A stretch of DNA of 64,000 nt from JAJDAT01 sp964344185 (GCA_964344185.1 CAYFMN010000005.1:1-64000); one strand, 5' to 3'; positions 32,821 through 42,456 are shown, numbered from the stretch's first letter. The notes: a model not told the origin generated them from the sequence alone. Translations and numbers: made by a program.

Positions 32821-35316
32821 ATGGGTCCCTTTTTTCCATACTTTCTTTCATACTTGTGCGGTGTTTTAAGCGCCTTTCCAGAATCGCGTGATTTCATATT
32901 TCCTTTTTTCATTCCTGCTGTTTGTAGTTTAGCCGCCGTCTTATTATTAAAAACTAACAAAAACCTTTTTTCATACCGCAATTTAGCTTTAATTCTCCTG
33001 ATAGTTTTCGGATATTGGAATGCCTACGTTTTTGAACCCAAAAACCTAAGAGAGCCTCTTGAAGACGTTATTAGAGAAACAAGTTACGCTCAACTTAAGG
33101 GAAACGTTATTAAAATAATTCCAACGCAAGAAAGTCCCTTTCGCCTAATCATGGAAGTTAAGGAAATCCGATATGATCAAACATGGATTCGAACCACAGG
33201 AACCGCCCGCATAAATATTTATTACAAAAACCCTAATTTTCAGTTTGAAGATCAAATTCAAATATTAAGAATCAGATTAAAACATCCGCGAAATTTTAAA
33301 AATCCTGGTCAATTTGATTATCAACGATACCTAAAATCTAAAGGAATATCCTTCATAGGGTCCGTTTCTAAACCTGATCGAATTAAGAAGATTGGGAAAT
33401 TCAAAGCCAGTTTTTTGGATAAAACTCGTCAACGCTTTATTAAATTAATAACCAATTCAATTCGGGAAGTTATTCCACCCAGAGAATTTGGTCTGCTTAT
33501 GGCAATGACCCTGGGCGAAAAAGGCTTCTTGGAAAAAGATATAAAAGAAAATTTTAATAAAACAGGACTATCTCACTTAATGGCGGTTTCGGGATTGCAT
33601 GTAGGTTTTGTCGCTTTTGGTTTTTTTTATATTGTCAAAAAACTTTCTATGAAAATTGGCGTTAGATACTTCTTGAAAGCAACTCGCGCTGGGGCTATTC
33701 CAATTTTTGCGGCTCTCTCAGCTTTAATTCCCACTGTTTTTTATATTTTCATAGTTGGGCAAAAAATTTCAGCGTTACGAGCTGGCTTTCTTGCGGGTAT
33801 ATTTTTTCTTGCTATTTTAGCGGGCCGTAAAAATCAAATTCTACATGCGCTAACTTTAGCCGCCTTCTTTATTCTGCTTTGGTCCCCGCAAAACGTTTTA
33901 GATATTGGATTTCAGTTATCGTTTTCAGGCGTCTTAGTTATACTCGCCACATATAAATTAGCGTTCGACCCTCCAAAGGACGCTATTGATCGTATGCTGG
34001 AAGAGCCTCAATGGAAAAAGCGGTTGAAAACTTGGACATGGGTGTCATGCGCGGCTTATTTTGGTACGTTTCCATTCGTTATTTTTCATTTCCACTCAAT
34101 CAGCTTGATTGGACTTGTTTTAAATATCTTCTTAGTTCCTTTAGCCGGATTTTTCATCCCGTTTTCCGTAGCGCTTATCTCGATAAACTTTTTTATCCCT
34201 CATTTTTTGGAATTATTTTCGAAGCCAATATCCTGGTTCTTGAATTTTTATATCTCAACAACCGAATATTTCGCAAAATGGCAATACTCGATGATCTTGG
34301 CTCCCAAACCTCCCGACATTTGGTTTGTTATATACACACTTGCTTTATTTACCGGCTTATTCAGCGTCTATTTATTTCAAAGAAAGCGCCTTAAAAATAA
34401 AAAAGAGATTATGGAAAAACGTTTGCGTTTATTTTTTCCATTTTCAGCTTTGATGGTTTTATGCGCTATTTTATGGCTTATATGGCCCCGAGCGCTTTTA
34501 TTCAATTCAAACCAACTTAAATTAACGCTAATAGACGTCGCCCAAGGAGAATCAATTTTTATTGAATTTCCTAATGGAAAAAACCTTTTAGTGGACGGCG
34601 GTGGTTTTTATAAAAACAGTCTAGATATTGGGAAAGCCGTTGTAGCTCCTTTTATATTGAATAAAGGATACAACTCAGTAAATTATTTATTAACTACGCA
34701 CTCGGATCAAGACCACATCTCTGGTCTAGAAAGCATCGTCGGTTATCTAAACGTCCAAGAATTTCTTCTTCCTGATATGTTATCAGAGGACCTTCGAATA
34801 AAAAAATTAGCCGATAACGCAAAAAAATCCGGAGCTAAAGTTTCCTTGATCTCTCAGGGAACTAATTTAAAAATTGGCGACGTTTCTTTAATCTTTCTAC
34901 ATCCCGGCAAACTGTTCGAAAAAAGCTCAAAAAATAGTAGAAGTAAAAACCGTAACAATCGATCTTTGGTCTTTCGCTTAGATTATGGAAACTTTAGCGC
35001 ATTGCTAACAGGGGATATTGAAAAAGAAGCGGAAAACTATTTGGTTAAAAATAAAACCAACCTATCTGCAACAATTCTAAAATTACCGCATCATGGAAGT
35101 AAATTTTCTTCGACACCCAACTTCTTAAAAGCGGTGAAACCCGAAGCTGTTTTAGTCTCTTCAGGATATTTAAATCGATTTGGACACCCACATCCTAGCG
35201 TTTTGAGTCGTATTCAGAAAAATGGGTCGGAAGTCTGGCGAACAGATTTGAATGGAGCTCTTACGGTAATTAGCGATGGAAAAAGTTATCAAATAAAACC
35301 CTTCGAAAACAATTAA
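32821..35316 (+). CDS. comEC: ComEC/Rec2 DNA-uptake channel protein
   Basis: The 831-residue membrane protein has the full ComEC plan: N-terminal helices with a periplasmic OB-like domain (DUF4131, about 75-220), a Competence domain of many helices (LSHLMAVSGLHVGFVAFG and the LDIGFQLSFSGVLVIL segment), and a C-terminal metallo-beta-lactamase domain (THSDQDHISGLESI, LTGDIEKEAE, LPHHGSKFSS). ComEC carries single-stranded DNA through the inner membrane in transformation. No other competence gene lies nearby. Confidence 0.92.
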   Translation: MGPFFPYFLSYLCGVLSAFPESRDFIFPFFIPAVCSLAAVLLLKTNKNLFSYRNLALILLIVFGYWNAYVFEPKNLREPLEDVIRETSYAQLKGNVIKIIPTQESPFRLIMEVKEIRYDQTWIRTTGTARINIYYKNPNFQFEDQIQILRIRLKHPRNFKNPGQFDYQRYLKSKGISFIGSVSKPDRIKKIGKFKASFLDKTRQRFIKLITNSIREVIPPREFGLLMAMTLGEKGFLEKDIKENFNKTGLSHLMAVSGLHVGFVAFGFFYIVKKLSMKIGVRYFLKATRAGAIPIFAALSALIPTVFYIFIVGQKISALRAGFLAGIFFLAILAGRKNQILHALTLAAFFILLWSPQNVLDIGFQLSFSGVLVILATYKLAFDPPKDAIDRMLEEPQWKKRLKTWTWVSCAAYFGTFPFVIFHFHSISLIGLVLNIFLVPLAGFFIPFSVALISINFFIPHFLELFSKPISWFLNFYISTTEYFAKWQYSMILAPKPPDIWFVIYTLALFTGLFSVYLFQRKRLKNKKEIMEKRLRLFFPFSALMVLCAILWLIWPRALLFNSNQLKLTLIDVAQGESIFIEFPNGKNLLVDGGGFYKNSLDIGKAVVAPFILNKGYNSVNYLLTTHSDQDHISGLESIVGYLNVQEFLLPDMLSEDLRIKKLADNAKKSGAKVSLISQGTNLKIGDVSLIFLHPGKLFEKSSKNSRSKNRNNRSLVFRLDYGNFSALLTGDIEKEAENYLVKNKTNLSATILKLPHHGSKFSSTPNFLKAVKPEAVLVSSGYLNRFGHPHPSVLSRIQKNGSEVWRTDLNGALTVISDGKSYQIKPFENN

Positions 35317-35408
35317 CTCCTTAAAAAACTGCAATAATCATTGAGGTTTTAACGTTATTTTGCTATAAAGTTTGTTTTCCTAAATATTAAAAATAGAGAT
35401 AATAGCAA

Positions 35409-35606
35409 ATGGCAACTACTGAGAAATTACAAGAGTATGTTAAAGCAACAAAAGAAAAATTGGATGAAGTTAAAAAGGGTTCCGGAAGCGTGGAAGAAAT
35501 TCGGAAACTCGTAAAAAAATCTAAAAGACTCAGCCGAAAAATCGCTAAAAGAGCTTACGCTCAAAAGAAAATGGAAGAAAAATCTAAAAAAGACAAAGCC
35601 AGTTAA
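35409..35606 (+). CDS. Small basic helical protein
   Basis: A 65-residue Lys-rich protein, probably one long helix or coiled coil (VEEIRKLVKKSKRLSRKIAKRAYAQKKMEEK). No known family; it could bind nucleic acid. It precedes gatC by 34 bases. Confidence 0.5.
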   Translation: MATTEKLQEYVKATKEKLDEVKKGSGSVEEIRKLVKKSKRLSRKIAKRAYAQKKMEEKSKKDKAS

Positions 35607-35640
35607 TTGTAGTTTTTGGCCTTTTTTCTAATACCTGCCC

Positions 35641-35928
35641 ATGACGGAAAAAAAATTCGATATTGATAATCTCGCGAAATTGGCAAGAATCAATCTTAGC
35701 GATTTGGAAAAATCCAAGTTAGAAGGCAATTTGCGCCAAATTTTAGAGTATGTTGAATTATTGAGCCAAATTGACACCTCTGAAGTAGAGCCAACTTCTC
35801 ACGTTTTACCTCTCCAAAATGTTTGTCGAGACGATAAAGCTTCGCCAAGAGATGAAACGGCAGACTATTTAGAATTAGCTCCACGAAAAGATAAGGGACA
35901 TTACGAAGTTCCTCAAATCATCTCATAA
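35641..35928 (+). CDS. gatC: GatC, Asp/Glu-tRNA amidotransferase subunit C
   Basis: This 95-residue protein has the GatC pattern: IDNLAKLARINLSDLEKSKL, then LRQILEYVELLSQIDTSEVEPTSHVLPLQNVCRDD, ending in a conserved EVPQII tail. It wraps and stabilises GatA in the GatCAB complex that makes Gln-tRNA and/or Asn-tRNA. gatA follows after 3 bases; gatB is not in the window. Confidence 0.94.
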   Translation: MTEKKFDIDNLAKLARINLSDLEKSKLEGNLRQILEYVELLSQIDTSEVEPTSHVLPLQNVCRDDKASPRDETADYLELAPRKDKGHYEVPQIIS

Positions 35929-35931
35929 TCC

Positions 35932-37383
35932 ATGCATCGTAAAACCATCCTCCAGGCTAGAGAGGATCTAAAAAACCAAAAATACTCTGCATGTGAATTG
36001 TTAGAAGCTATTTATAGCCGTATAGACGCTGTTGAAGAAAAAATCCATTCTTACATCCATTTAACAAAAGAATCTGCCTTTAAACAAGCGAAAGAAGCGG
36101 ATGCCCGTATCGCTTCAGGGGACGACGCGCCTCTTTTAGGAATTCCCATAGCATTAAAAGATCTTATTTGTACTAAAGGATCCAGAACAACCTGCGGATC
36201 TAAAATTTTGGAAAATTTTGTTTCTCCTTATGACGCAACAGTTGTTAAAAAATTAAAAGAAGCTGGGGCGGTAATAGTTGGAAAAACGAATATGGATGAA
36301 TTCGCCATGGGCTCTACAACAGAAGCCTCCGCTTTTTATCCAACAGCCAATCCCTGGGACTTAACCAGAACTCCAGGCGGCTCCAGCGGCGGTTCTGCGG
36401 CGGCTGTTGCGGCCAACGAATGTATAGCCTCTTTGGGCAGCGATACAGGAGGATCAATTCGACAACCTGCCAGTTTCTGTGGAGTCACGGGATTAAAACC
36501 CACTTATGGAAGGGTTTCCCGTTTTGGATTAGTGGCCTTCGCCTCGTCTTTTGATCAAATTGGTCCAGTGACTAAAACAGTCGCCGACGCTGCCTACTTA
36601 AGCCAAATAATATGCGGTAACGACCCAATGGATTCGACCTCCGCTAACGTGCCTGTTCCAAATTTTATGGCAAGTTTAGAAAAAAATGTTAGCGGCTTGA
36701 AAGTTGGACTTCCAAAAGAATATTTTTCATCTGGGGTCGACTCTGAAGTTTTAGAAAATGTACAAAACTCTTTAAAAGTATTAGAAAAATTAGGAATAGA
36801 ACCCATAGAAATTGAATTGCCGCATACCCAATATGCGGTAGCTACTTATTATATCTTGGCCTGCGCTGAAGCCAGCGCGAACCTCTCTAGATTTGACGGG
36901 GTTAAATACGGATTTAGATCGGAAAATTCAGAAGATTTAAATAAAATGTATACCAATACGAGGCAAGAAGGATTTGGGGAAGAAGTTAAACGTAGAATTA
37001 TATTAGGGGCTTTCGCCCTAAGCTCTGGTTACTATGACGCTTATTATATTAAAGGGCAAAAAGTAAGAACCTTAATAAAACGAGATTTTGACCAAGCTTT
37101 TGAAAAATGTGATTTCATTGCAGGTCCTAATTCTCCAGCGCCAGCTTTCAAACTTAATGAAAAACTAAATGATCCGCTTCAAATGTATCTTTCTGATGTT
37201 TTTACGCTTTCCGTAAACCTCGCTGGGCTGCCAGGAATGTCCATTCCCTGTGGATTTAGTTCCCAAAATTTACCAATTGGCTTGCAGCTAATTGGCCGTC
37301 CCTTTGACGAAGAAACCATTTTAAATATTGGAAACCAATTTCAAAAAGAGACGGATTTTCATCAGAAATTTCCTAGTTTGTAG
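35932..37383 (+). CDS. gatA: GatA, Asp/Glu-tRNA amidotransferase subunit A
   Basis: The 483-residue amidase has the Ser-cisSer-Lys triad context: Lys76 in IALKDLI, the TPGGSSGGSAAAVAANE signature and DTGGSIRQPAS. It releases ammonia from Gln for transamidation of misacylated tRNA. It is complete and co-transcribed with gatC. Confidence 0.96.
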   Translation: MHRKTILQAREDLKNQKYSACELLEAIYSRIDAVEEKIHSYIHLTKESAFKQAKEADARIASGDDAPLLGIPIALKDLICTKGSRTTCGSKILENFVSPYDATVVKKLKEAGAVIVGKTNMDEFAMGSTTEASAFYPTANPWDLTRTPGGSSGGSAAAVAANECIASLGSDTGGSIRQPASFCGVTGLKPTYGRVSRFGLVAFASSFDQIGPVTKTVADAAYLSQIICGNDPMDSTSANVPVPNFMASLEKNVSGLKVGLPKEYFSSGVDSEVLENVQNSLKVLEKLGIEPIEIELPHTQYAVATYYILACAEASANLSRFDGVKYGFRSENSEDLNKMYTNTRQEGFGEEVKRRIILGAFALSSGYYDAYYIKGQKVRTLIKRDFDQAFEKCDFIAGPNSPAPAFKLNEKLNDPLQMYLSDVFTLSVNLAGLPGMSIPCGFSSQNLPIGLQLIGRPFDEETILNIGNQFQKETDFHQKFPSL

Positions 37384-37897
37384 TTAATTTTTCAGCAGAA
37401 AAAAAACTAAAAAACTTTTTTAGATTTAATTTGAAAATAGGGCTAAAAATTTGATAATGATTTTCAAATTTTCATCAAATCCGGTAGATATAGCTAAAAT
37501 AAGGCCCAAATAAAGGTATTTTTTTTCCCTTGTGAGAAAAAAATGTTCTCTTACGATATTTTAAGCTATAGCAAAGCCAAAAACCTTATAACTCATTATT
37601 TTTCAATAAATTTTAATATCGATTATTTTTTAACCGAATTGCAAGGCAAGCTTATCTTTCAAGGCTTACAGCCTCTTCAATGCTTTTTTTCCACAAGTTT
37701 TTCACAATTTTTGTGAAAAACGTTGTAAGGGGTTGTTTTTCATCAGTTTCTCAATCTATTATCAAAATGATACATAAAAAAAATAAAGTTTAGCTTAATA
37801 AAAACAAAAAAATAAAAAATTCGAAAAGTTTTTAGAGCCAATTTATTTGTTTTTTTTAATCTGGAAATTAGATAATTTTTGCAAGCTAAACAAAAAA
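37384..37897. other. AT-rich intergenic region between convergent genes
   Basis: 514 bp with no convincing reading frame. It is very AT-rich and contains a perfect 11-bp hairpin at 37697-37721 and three 9-mers one mismatch from the DnaA box: TTTTCCACA (37687-37695), TTTTTCACA (37698-37706) and its inverted copy (37712-37720). It could simply be a double terminator region between two convergent genes. Confidence 0.6.
37693..37726. repeat. Long inverted repeat with DnaA-box-like arms
   Basis: GTTTTTCACAA (37697-37707), loop TTT, TTGTGAAAAAC (37711-37721) is a perfect 11-bp stem. It extends to ACAA/TTGT (37693-37696 with 37723-37726) past one bulged G. It lies downstream of gatA and could terminate transcription or bind a protein. 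Confidence 0.7.
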
Positions 37898-37908
37898 TTA
37901 TCTAATTT
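37865..37908 (-). terminator. 16-bp perfect inverted repeat over the glycosyltransferase stop
   Basis: AAATTAGATAATTTTT (37865-37880), a 12-base loop and AAAAATTATCTAATTT (37893-37908) make a perfect stem. The stop codon of the minus-strand glycosyltransferase lies in the right arm. It is AT-only, so a weaker terminator than most; mRNA 3'-end protection is also possible. Confidence 0.6.
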
Positions 37909-38605
37909 TTTTAAACCGTTTAAATCGGTATTTAATCAGAACTAAAATCGCAATAATACCGTCCTTCCACTGAATCTTTTTACCCTCTTTCCATGACCGC
38001 GGTCGATAAGATATAGGAACCTCATGAATGGGAATTTTACGACGCAAGATTTTGGCAGTAACTTCTGGACAAAACTCAAATCCATCGCTACAAAGGTCAA
38101 GGCTCTTTAGTAGTTTTGTTTTAAATACTTTATAGCAAGTTGGTTCATCCGTAATTTGCGATCCATACAAAAAATTAGTTACTCCGCTCAACAGCCTCCC
38201 TCCCCAATAAAACACAAAAGAAGATCTAGCGTTATTTTTTAATAAAATTCTTGAGCCGTAAACAACTTCAGTTTGAGAATCATCTAAAAAAGGTTTGATC
38301 AATTGTGGATATTCTTTTGGATCGTATTCTAAATCTGCGTCCTGAATAAGAACCAAGTCTCCAGTCGCAACTTCGAGTCCGGTTCGAATCGCCGCTCCCT
38401 TGCCCCTATTTGTTTCATGCTTAATATAGTGAAAATTGTCTCCAACCTCTTTTTTCATTCTTTCTAAAATTTTTGATGAATTATCCGAGGAACCATCATC
38501 CACAGCGATAATCTCTTTTTCCAAAGGAGATTCTCTTATCTTCTCAAAAATATTTTCAAGGGTAGCCTCTTCGTTAAAAACGGGCACAATAATTGAAAGT
38601 TTCAT
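37898..38605 (-). CDS. Family 2 glycosyltransferase (DPM1-like)
   Basis: The 235-residue enzyme has GT-A motifs: LSIIVPVFNEEATL, VDDGSSDNSS, NRGKGAAIRTGLEVATGDLVLIQDADLEYDP and the late FCPEVTAKILRR. This layout matches polyprenyl-phosphate mannosyl/glucosyltransferases without C-terminal membrane helices. The likely product is a polyprenyl-phosphate sugar donor for envelope glycans. It stands alone on this strand. Confidence 0.87.
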   Translation of the reverse strand: MKLSIIVPVFNEEATLENIFEKIRESPLEKEIIAVDDGSSDNSSKILERMKKEVGDNFHYIKHETNRGKGAAIRTGLEVATGDLVLIQDADLEYDPKEYPQLIKPFLDDSQTEVVYGSRILLKNNARSSFVFYWGGRLLSGVTNFLYGSQITDEPTCYKVFKTKLLKSLDLCSDGFEFCPEVTAKILRRKIPIHEVPISYRPRSWKEGKKIQWKDGIIAILVLIKYRFKRFKKIR

Positions 38606-38726
38606 TATAGTAATAATATTTTAAAATGGATTTAAATTGACTCAGGGATAAAATTCCACTAACCTTACAGGTTTCTTAACAAAACAATAGATCTAAGAAA
38701 GTCTGACGTACAAAGAGAGGATTCAT

Positions 38727-38897
38727 ATGAAAGTAGGAGACACTATTAAATTTGAATTTGCGGGCAAGAAAAAAGAAGGCGTCGTACACAAACTTTTCCC
38801 CAACATGGTTTATCTTAAAGTTGATTTTGAAAAGGATAAAGGAAAGATCGTAAAAAGAAAGCTAAATGTATTAGAACCTCCTAAAGGCAAAAAATAA
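38727..38897 (+). CDS. Small 56-aa basic protein
   Basis: The frame begins MKVGDTIKFEFAGKKKEGVV and ends LNVLEPPKGKK. A GAGAGG ribosome site lies seven bases before the ATG. The sequence looks like a small beta-barrel (KOW/SH3-like: VGDTIKF ... KKEGVVHKLFPNMVYLKV). It is expected to be cytoplasmic; function unknown. Confidence 0.6.
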   Translation: MKVGDTIKFEFAGKKKEGVVHKLFPNMVYLKVDFEKDKGKIVKRKLNVLEPPKGKK

Positions 38898-38924
38898 TCT
38901 AATGCTTTAAAGTTCTAAGACTAT

Positions 38925-39950
38925 TTAAAAATATACCTTTACGTCGGCTTTTTCCCGAAGATGATGTAAATATTTTTCAGTTTGCTTTTTTAACTTTTGT
39001 TTCCTAATCTTCTTTTCGATATTTTTTTTAACGACTTCAAAAGGGGCATAGCCGCCGGGTTTTTTATCAGTTACTTTTAAAATATGCAATCCATGGCGGG
39101 TTTTAAAAACTGACGAAACCTCGCCTATTTTCATTGAAAAAGCTTTATCTGCAAATGCCGGTAGCATTTTCTTGTGAGTAAAAAAACCTAAATCTCCGCC
39201 TTTCTTAGCCAAGCTATCTTGAGAGTGGTTTTTGGCAGCTTCGGCAAAGTCGGCTCCTTTTCGGATTTCCTCCAAAATTTTTTCCAATTCTTTTTTAGTT
39301 TTCTCTTCGGCTTTAGGTCCTTTGCCCATATCTATTTTTCTTAAAATTACGCTAGCGCGCACTTTATCGCCTTCCCAAAACATGCGTTTATTTTTTTCGT
39401 AAAATCCCTTAACTTCTTCCGAGCTTAATTTTATATGAGGAATAACCTCTTTTTCGAGAACTGCATCGATTAATATCTCTGGCTCCAATTCTTTTTTTAA
39501 TTCATCAACCGTAATTTTTCTTCTTTTTAAAGCCATCTCAAAATGCTGATCCGAATTAAAATTGGTCCTAATCTGATAAACTTTTTGGTCTAATAATTCA
39601 GGCGTCGCTTTAATCCCCAAGGAATCTGCATGTTGCAACAGTAACTCCCTTCCAATTTCATCATCGATCAATCGTTTGGCTTCCGATTTTTCTTGATCGG
39701 GGGTTACTTGATGACCACTGCTTTTTTGTTGACGTATATATTGTTTAAGTTTTTGCCAAACAAAATGATTCGAGATATCTTTACCGTTAACTCGGGCTAC
39801 AACCGCTGGAACTTTAATATTAGGATCGTCATCAGCATGTTTATGTCCGGCATGCGCTCCAGCTTGAGCAATCAAGACGAAAAAACAAAAAATGTTAACA
39901 ATAAAGATTAGAAATTTTTTCGAATTAAAAGAAAGCATGTTTTCACTCAT
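38925..39950 (-). CDS. SurA/PrsA-type periplasmic parvulin isomerase
   Basis: The 341-residue protein has a signal peptide (about 12-32) followed by a His-rich segment (HAGHKHADDD) that could bind metal. A SurA-N-like helical region (about 45-175) precedes a parvulin domain (about 195-300: VRASVILRKI, DFAEAAKNHSQDSLAKKGGDLGFFTHKKMLPAFADKAF, VFKTRHGLHILKV). It is expected to fold outer-membrane or secreted proteins. A distinct, shorter parvulin-like gene lies at 43176. Confidence 0.88.
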   Translation of the reverse strand: MSENMLSFNSKKFLIFIVNIFCFFVLIAQAGAHAGHKHADDDPNIKVPAVVARVNGKDISNHFVWQKLKQYIRQQKSSGHQVTPDQEKSEAKRLIDDEIGRELLLQHADSLGIKATPELLDQKVYQIRTNFNSDQHFEMALKRRKITVDELKKELEPEILIDAVLEKEVIPHIKLSSEEVKGFYEKNKRMFWEGDKVRASVILRKIDMGKGPKAEEKTKKELEKILEEIRKGADFAEAAKNHSQDSLAKKGGDLGFFTHKKMLPAFADKAFSMKIGEVSSVFKTRHGLHILKVTDKKPGGYAPFEVVKKNIEKKIRKQKLKKQTEKYLHHLREKADVKVYF

Positions 39951-40064
39951 TCCGAAGTTTTAAGAAAATCAAGTTCATCATGTTTATGCATAAAAGGCTC
40001 TTACTTTAAACCTAATCTGCTGTTGGAATAATGTCAACCGGTTTTCGTTGACCTTATTTACAGG

Positions 40065-41275
40065 CTACAAATTTTTAACTAGTTCCCGATAGAAATATAT
40101 AGCGACGCAAGAAATTAAAAAAAGAACAAAAACAGCCGCTCGATATTTAAATGATTGCGTTGAATTAAATACCCAAACTACCGATCCCCACACCAAAGGA
40201 CCAAAAATCGACGCCATTTTACCGGCCAAACCATATAAACCAAAAAATTCGCCTAACTTTTCTTTAGGAGATAACTCCACTAAAAAAGAGCGACTTACTA
40301 CCCAAACGCCGCCCATACCAATGCCGGCAAGAGGCCCTACCAACCAAAACATAGCCTCGCTCTGACTCATTGCAGTGGCGAGTAACACCACAGCCCACAA
40401 AATTAAAATAAACCAGTATGATAATCGATTGCCTTTTTTTTTACTAACCAACCTATACCAAAAGAACCCGCCATTGCCGTTAAGGTAGCAACAATCATGA
40501 ATGTATTAATTTGAGCATCATCAAAACCAATTACCTTGTTTGCATAAACTGACATAAACGCGATTATTGTATTAACCACGTCCAAAATTAAAAAATGGAT
40601 TAAAACAAACTTGATTAAGTTTTTATATTTAGAAGCTTCTTGGTAAGTCTTTTTTAGAGTTTCAAAAGTTTTGGTGAATTGAACCTTTGAAATATTTTCA
40701 TGTTTTGGATCTTTTACAAAAATTAAGCACGGTAAAGCAAAAATCAAAAAAATTATCGCTGTCGGAATAAAAGCCGCTAACCTACCTCCTTCCTCAACAA
40801 AGGGTTTAACGGCTAACAAACCCACAACAGAACCAAGATAACCAAGAGCTACGCCGTAACCAGAAATTAAGCCGACGTTTGTTCCTTTGGAAACTTGCGG
40901 CAACATTCCATTATAAAAAACCATAGCGGACTGATAGCTATAATTCGCTAAAAAAAAACAAATAAGCCCTATAGCCAATTGGTCAAAAAAACCAATTGCG
41001 GAAGTCGCAACTATACAAATTAAAGTTAATAGCGCTAATGGACCCCGGCGCCGACCTGTTTGATCTGAAATTGCTCCAAAAACCGGAACGCTCAACGCAA
41101 CGGCTAGCATTGAACCAGATAGAACGACGCTATAAAAAATATCAGGACTTCCCTTATCTACTGTCACCCACAAAGCAAAATAAAGGGAGATGACATTCAT
41201 TGAAAATATCGTATTTGCAAAATCGTAAAAGGACCAAGATACGATAGCTAAGACGTTTGGTTTTTCAACACTCAT
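40065..41275 (-). pseudogene. UMF1-type MFS transporter, frameshifted at an A9 tract
   Basis: The first frame (from ATG 41275) gives LAIVSWSFYDFANTIFSMNVISLYF and eight or so helices as in the UMF1/Atg22-like MFS group. It ends soon after GWLVKKKAIDYHTGLF. The second frame picks up at KKKGNRLSYWFILILWAV and gives the last four helices to 40065. They meet at nine consecutive A (T9 at 40434-40442 on the plus strand). Ten A would join them into a protein of about 400 residues. Cause: sequencing error, real mutation, or slippage-based control. It overlaps the SUMF1-like gene by 4 bases. Confidence 0.8.
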
Positions 41276-42066
41276 TGGATAGGAAGAACGGTGCGAAAAC
41301 CATAAATCTCGTTTTTTATGGAGGGATGGTTGCGAGCCCTGCGGGTTACACGGACTCCTTCAATTTCATTAGCCCAGGAACCGCCTCGTAAAACTTTTTT
41401 TCGCCCGGTCTGCGGCCCTTCTGGATTGCGTTCAGGGCTATATCTATAATATTCTTTCTGATACCAGTCCTGACACCATTCCCAAACATTACCAGCCATA
41501 TTAAAAACGCCAAAGGGACTCATGCCAGATTTGTAATAATCAACTGGCGCTGTATAAGGATAGTTATCGCTCTCGCCATAAATATTAACAAAATAAAAAA
41601 AGAATCCTTTATCCCATTTACCGCCCCAGGGGAACGCTCGGCCATCAACGCCACGAGCGGCTTTTTCCCATTCCGCTTCCGTTGGCAACCTTCTTCCTAA
41701 CCAACGCGCATATGCCATAGCGTCGGACCAGCTAACTCCAACTACTGGACTCTGGGGATTGTTAAAACGCTCGTCTTCCCAAAACTTTGGCTGAGGGTGA
41801 CCCGTTGAAAGCATAAATTTTTCATATTTAGCGTTACTCACTTCAAACTGGTCAATGTAATAACTAGAGGTGTAAACAAAATGGCTGGGACCTTCGTCTT
41901 GGGCGCCTAAAGAAGAGGAACCCATTTCAAAATAACCTTCTGGAATATAAATCATCCCTTCAGGAGTTTTAGGCTGAGCTTGCGCAAAAATGGAGTTTGT
42001 AAAACTGAAGAAAAATAAACAGGAAAGTAAAAATTTAAGGAAAAAAAAGCTGAAAGAATTTCTCAT
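41272..42066 (-). CDS. SUMF1/FGE-domain protein, exported
   Basis: The 264-residue protein has a signal peptide (about 1-28) and a complete SUMF1-type fold: MIYIPEGYFEMGS, YYIDQFEVSNAKYEKFM, PVVGVSWSDAMAYARWLGRRLPTEAEWEKAARG, GNVWEWCQDWY and KVLRGGSWANEIEGVRVTRRARNHP. True formylglycine-generating enzymes have two Cys near that last motif; here there are none, so it is unlikely to make formylglycine. Other family members are oxygenase-like or carbohydrate-linked. It overlaps its neighbours by 4 bases on both sides. Confidence 0.85.
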   Translation of the reverse strand: MRNSFSFFFLKFLLSCLFFFSFTNSIFAQAQPKTPEGMIYIPEGYFEMGSSSLGAQDEGPSHFVYTSSYYIDQFEVSNAKYEKFMLSTGHPQPKFWEDERFNNPQSPVVGVSWSDAMAYARWLGRRLPTEAEWEKAARGVDGRAFPWGGKWDKGFFFYFVNIYGESDNYPYTAPVDYYKSGMSPFGVFNMAGNVWEWCQDWYQKEYYRYSPERNPEGPQTGRKKVLRGGSWANEIEGVRVTRRARNHPSIKNEIYGFRTVLPIQ

Positions 42067-42278
42067 GAAAGATCGAAAAATCCGATATAAGTCACTGGGC
42101 TTTTCTCAGAAGACGCTTTAGCCTGAATAGCTTCTATTTCTTCAATATCTTCAATGTGAATCCATTTATAGTGGCCATTCCAACAATTCAAAGTCGAAAT
42201 CGAATTACCGTACGAATCCATTGTCTTATTCAAAAAGACAGGCGCTTGACACTTTTTGCAACTACCATGGACTTCCAT
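42063..42278 (-). CDS. Small zinc-ribbon-like protein
   Basis: A 71-residue protein with CKKCQAP near the N-terminus and a single later Cys-x-Asn-Gly-His (NCWNGHYKW), which could complete a metal site. It is first in a three-gene leftward unit, overlapping the SUMF1-like gene by 4 bases. Function unknown. Confidence 0.55.
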   Translation of the reverse strand: MEVHGSCKKCQAPVFLNKTMDSYGNSISTLNCWNGHYKWIHIEDIEEIEAIQAKASSEKSPVTYIGFFDLS

Positions 42279-42349
42279 TGATTTTATCCCAAAATTTTCA
42301 GGTCATTGCTGTGGAACTAAAAACCATAATTCAAAGGTCGTATTATCCT

Positions 42350-42379
42350 TATATTCCACAAGTTATTAACAGCTGTCAA
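42350..42379 (-). promoter_or_regulatory. Candidate sigma-70 promoter for the zinc-ribbon/SUMF1/MFS unit
   Basis: On the minus strand TTGACA (42379-42374) is followed after 18 bases by AATATA (42355-42350). It lies about 70 bases upstream of the start at 42278. Motif-based only. Confidence 0.35.
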
Positions 42380-42456
42380 TCAAATTCGCAAGCAGGGCCT
42401 TTTTTTTCAATAAGATCCGTATCTAAAAGTCAATAATAAAATTTAAAAAATAATTT

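Noticed and set aside
32790..32981. Lys-rich frame antisense to the start of comEC
   Set aside because: Its composition is explained by the reverse of AT-rich membrane-helix codons; no ribosome site or homologue-like motif.
37384..37897. Chromosome origin
   Set aside because: The DnaA-box matches are imperfect and none of the usual origin neighbours is present; kept only as a low-interest finding.
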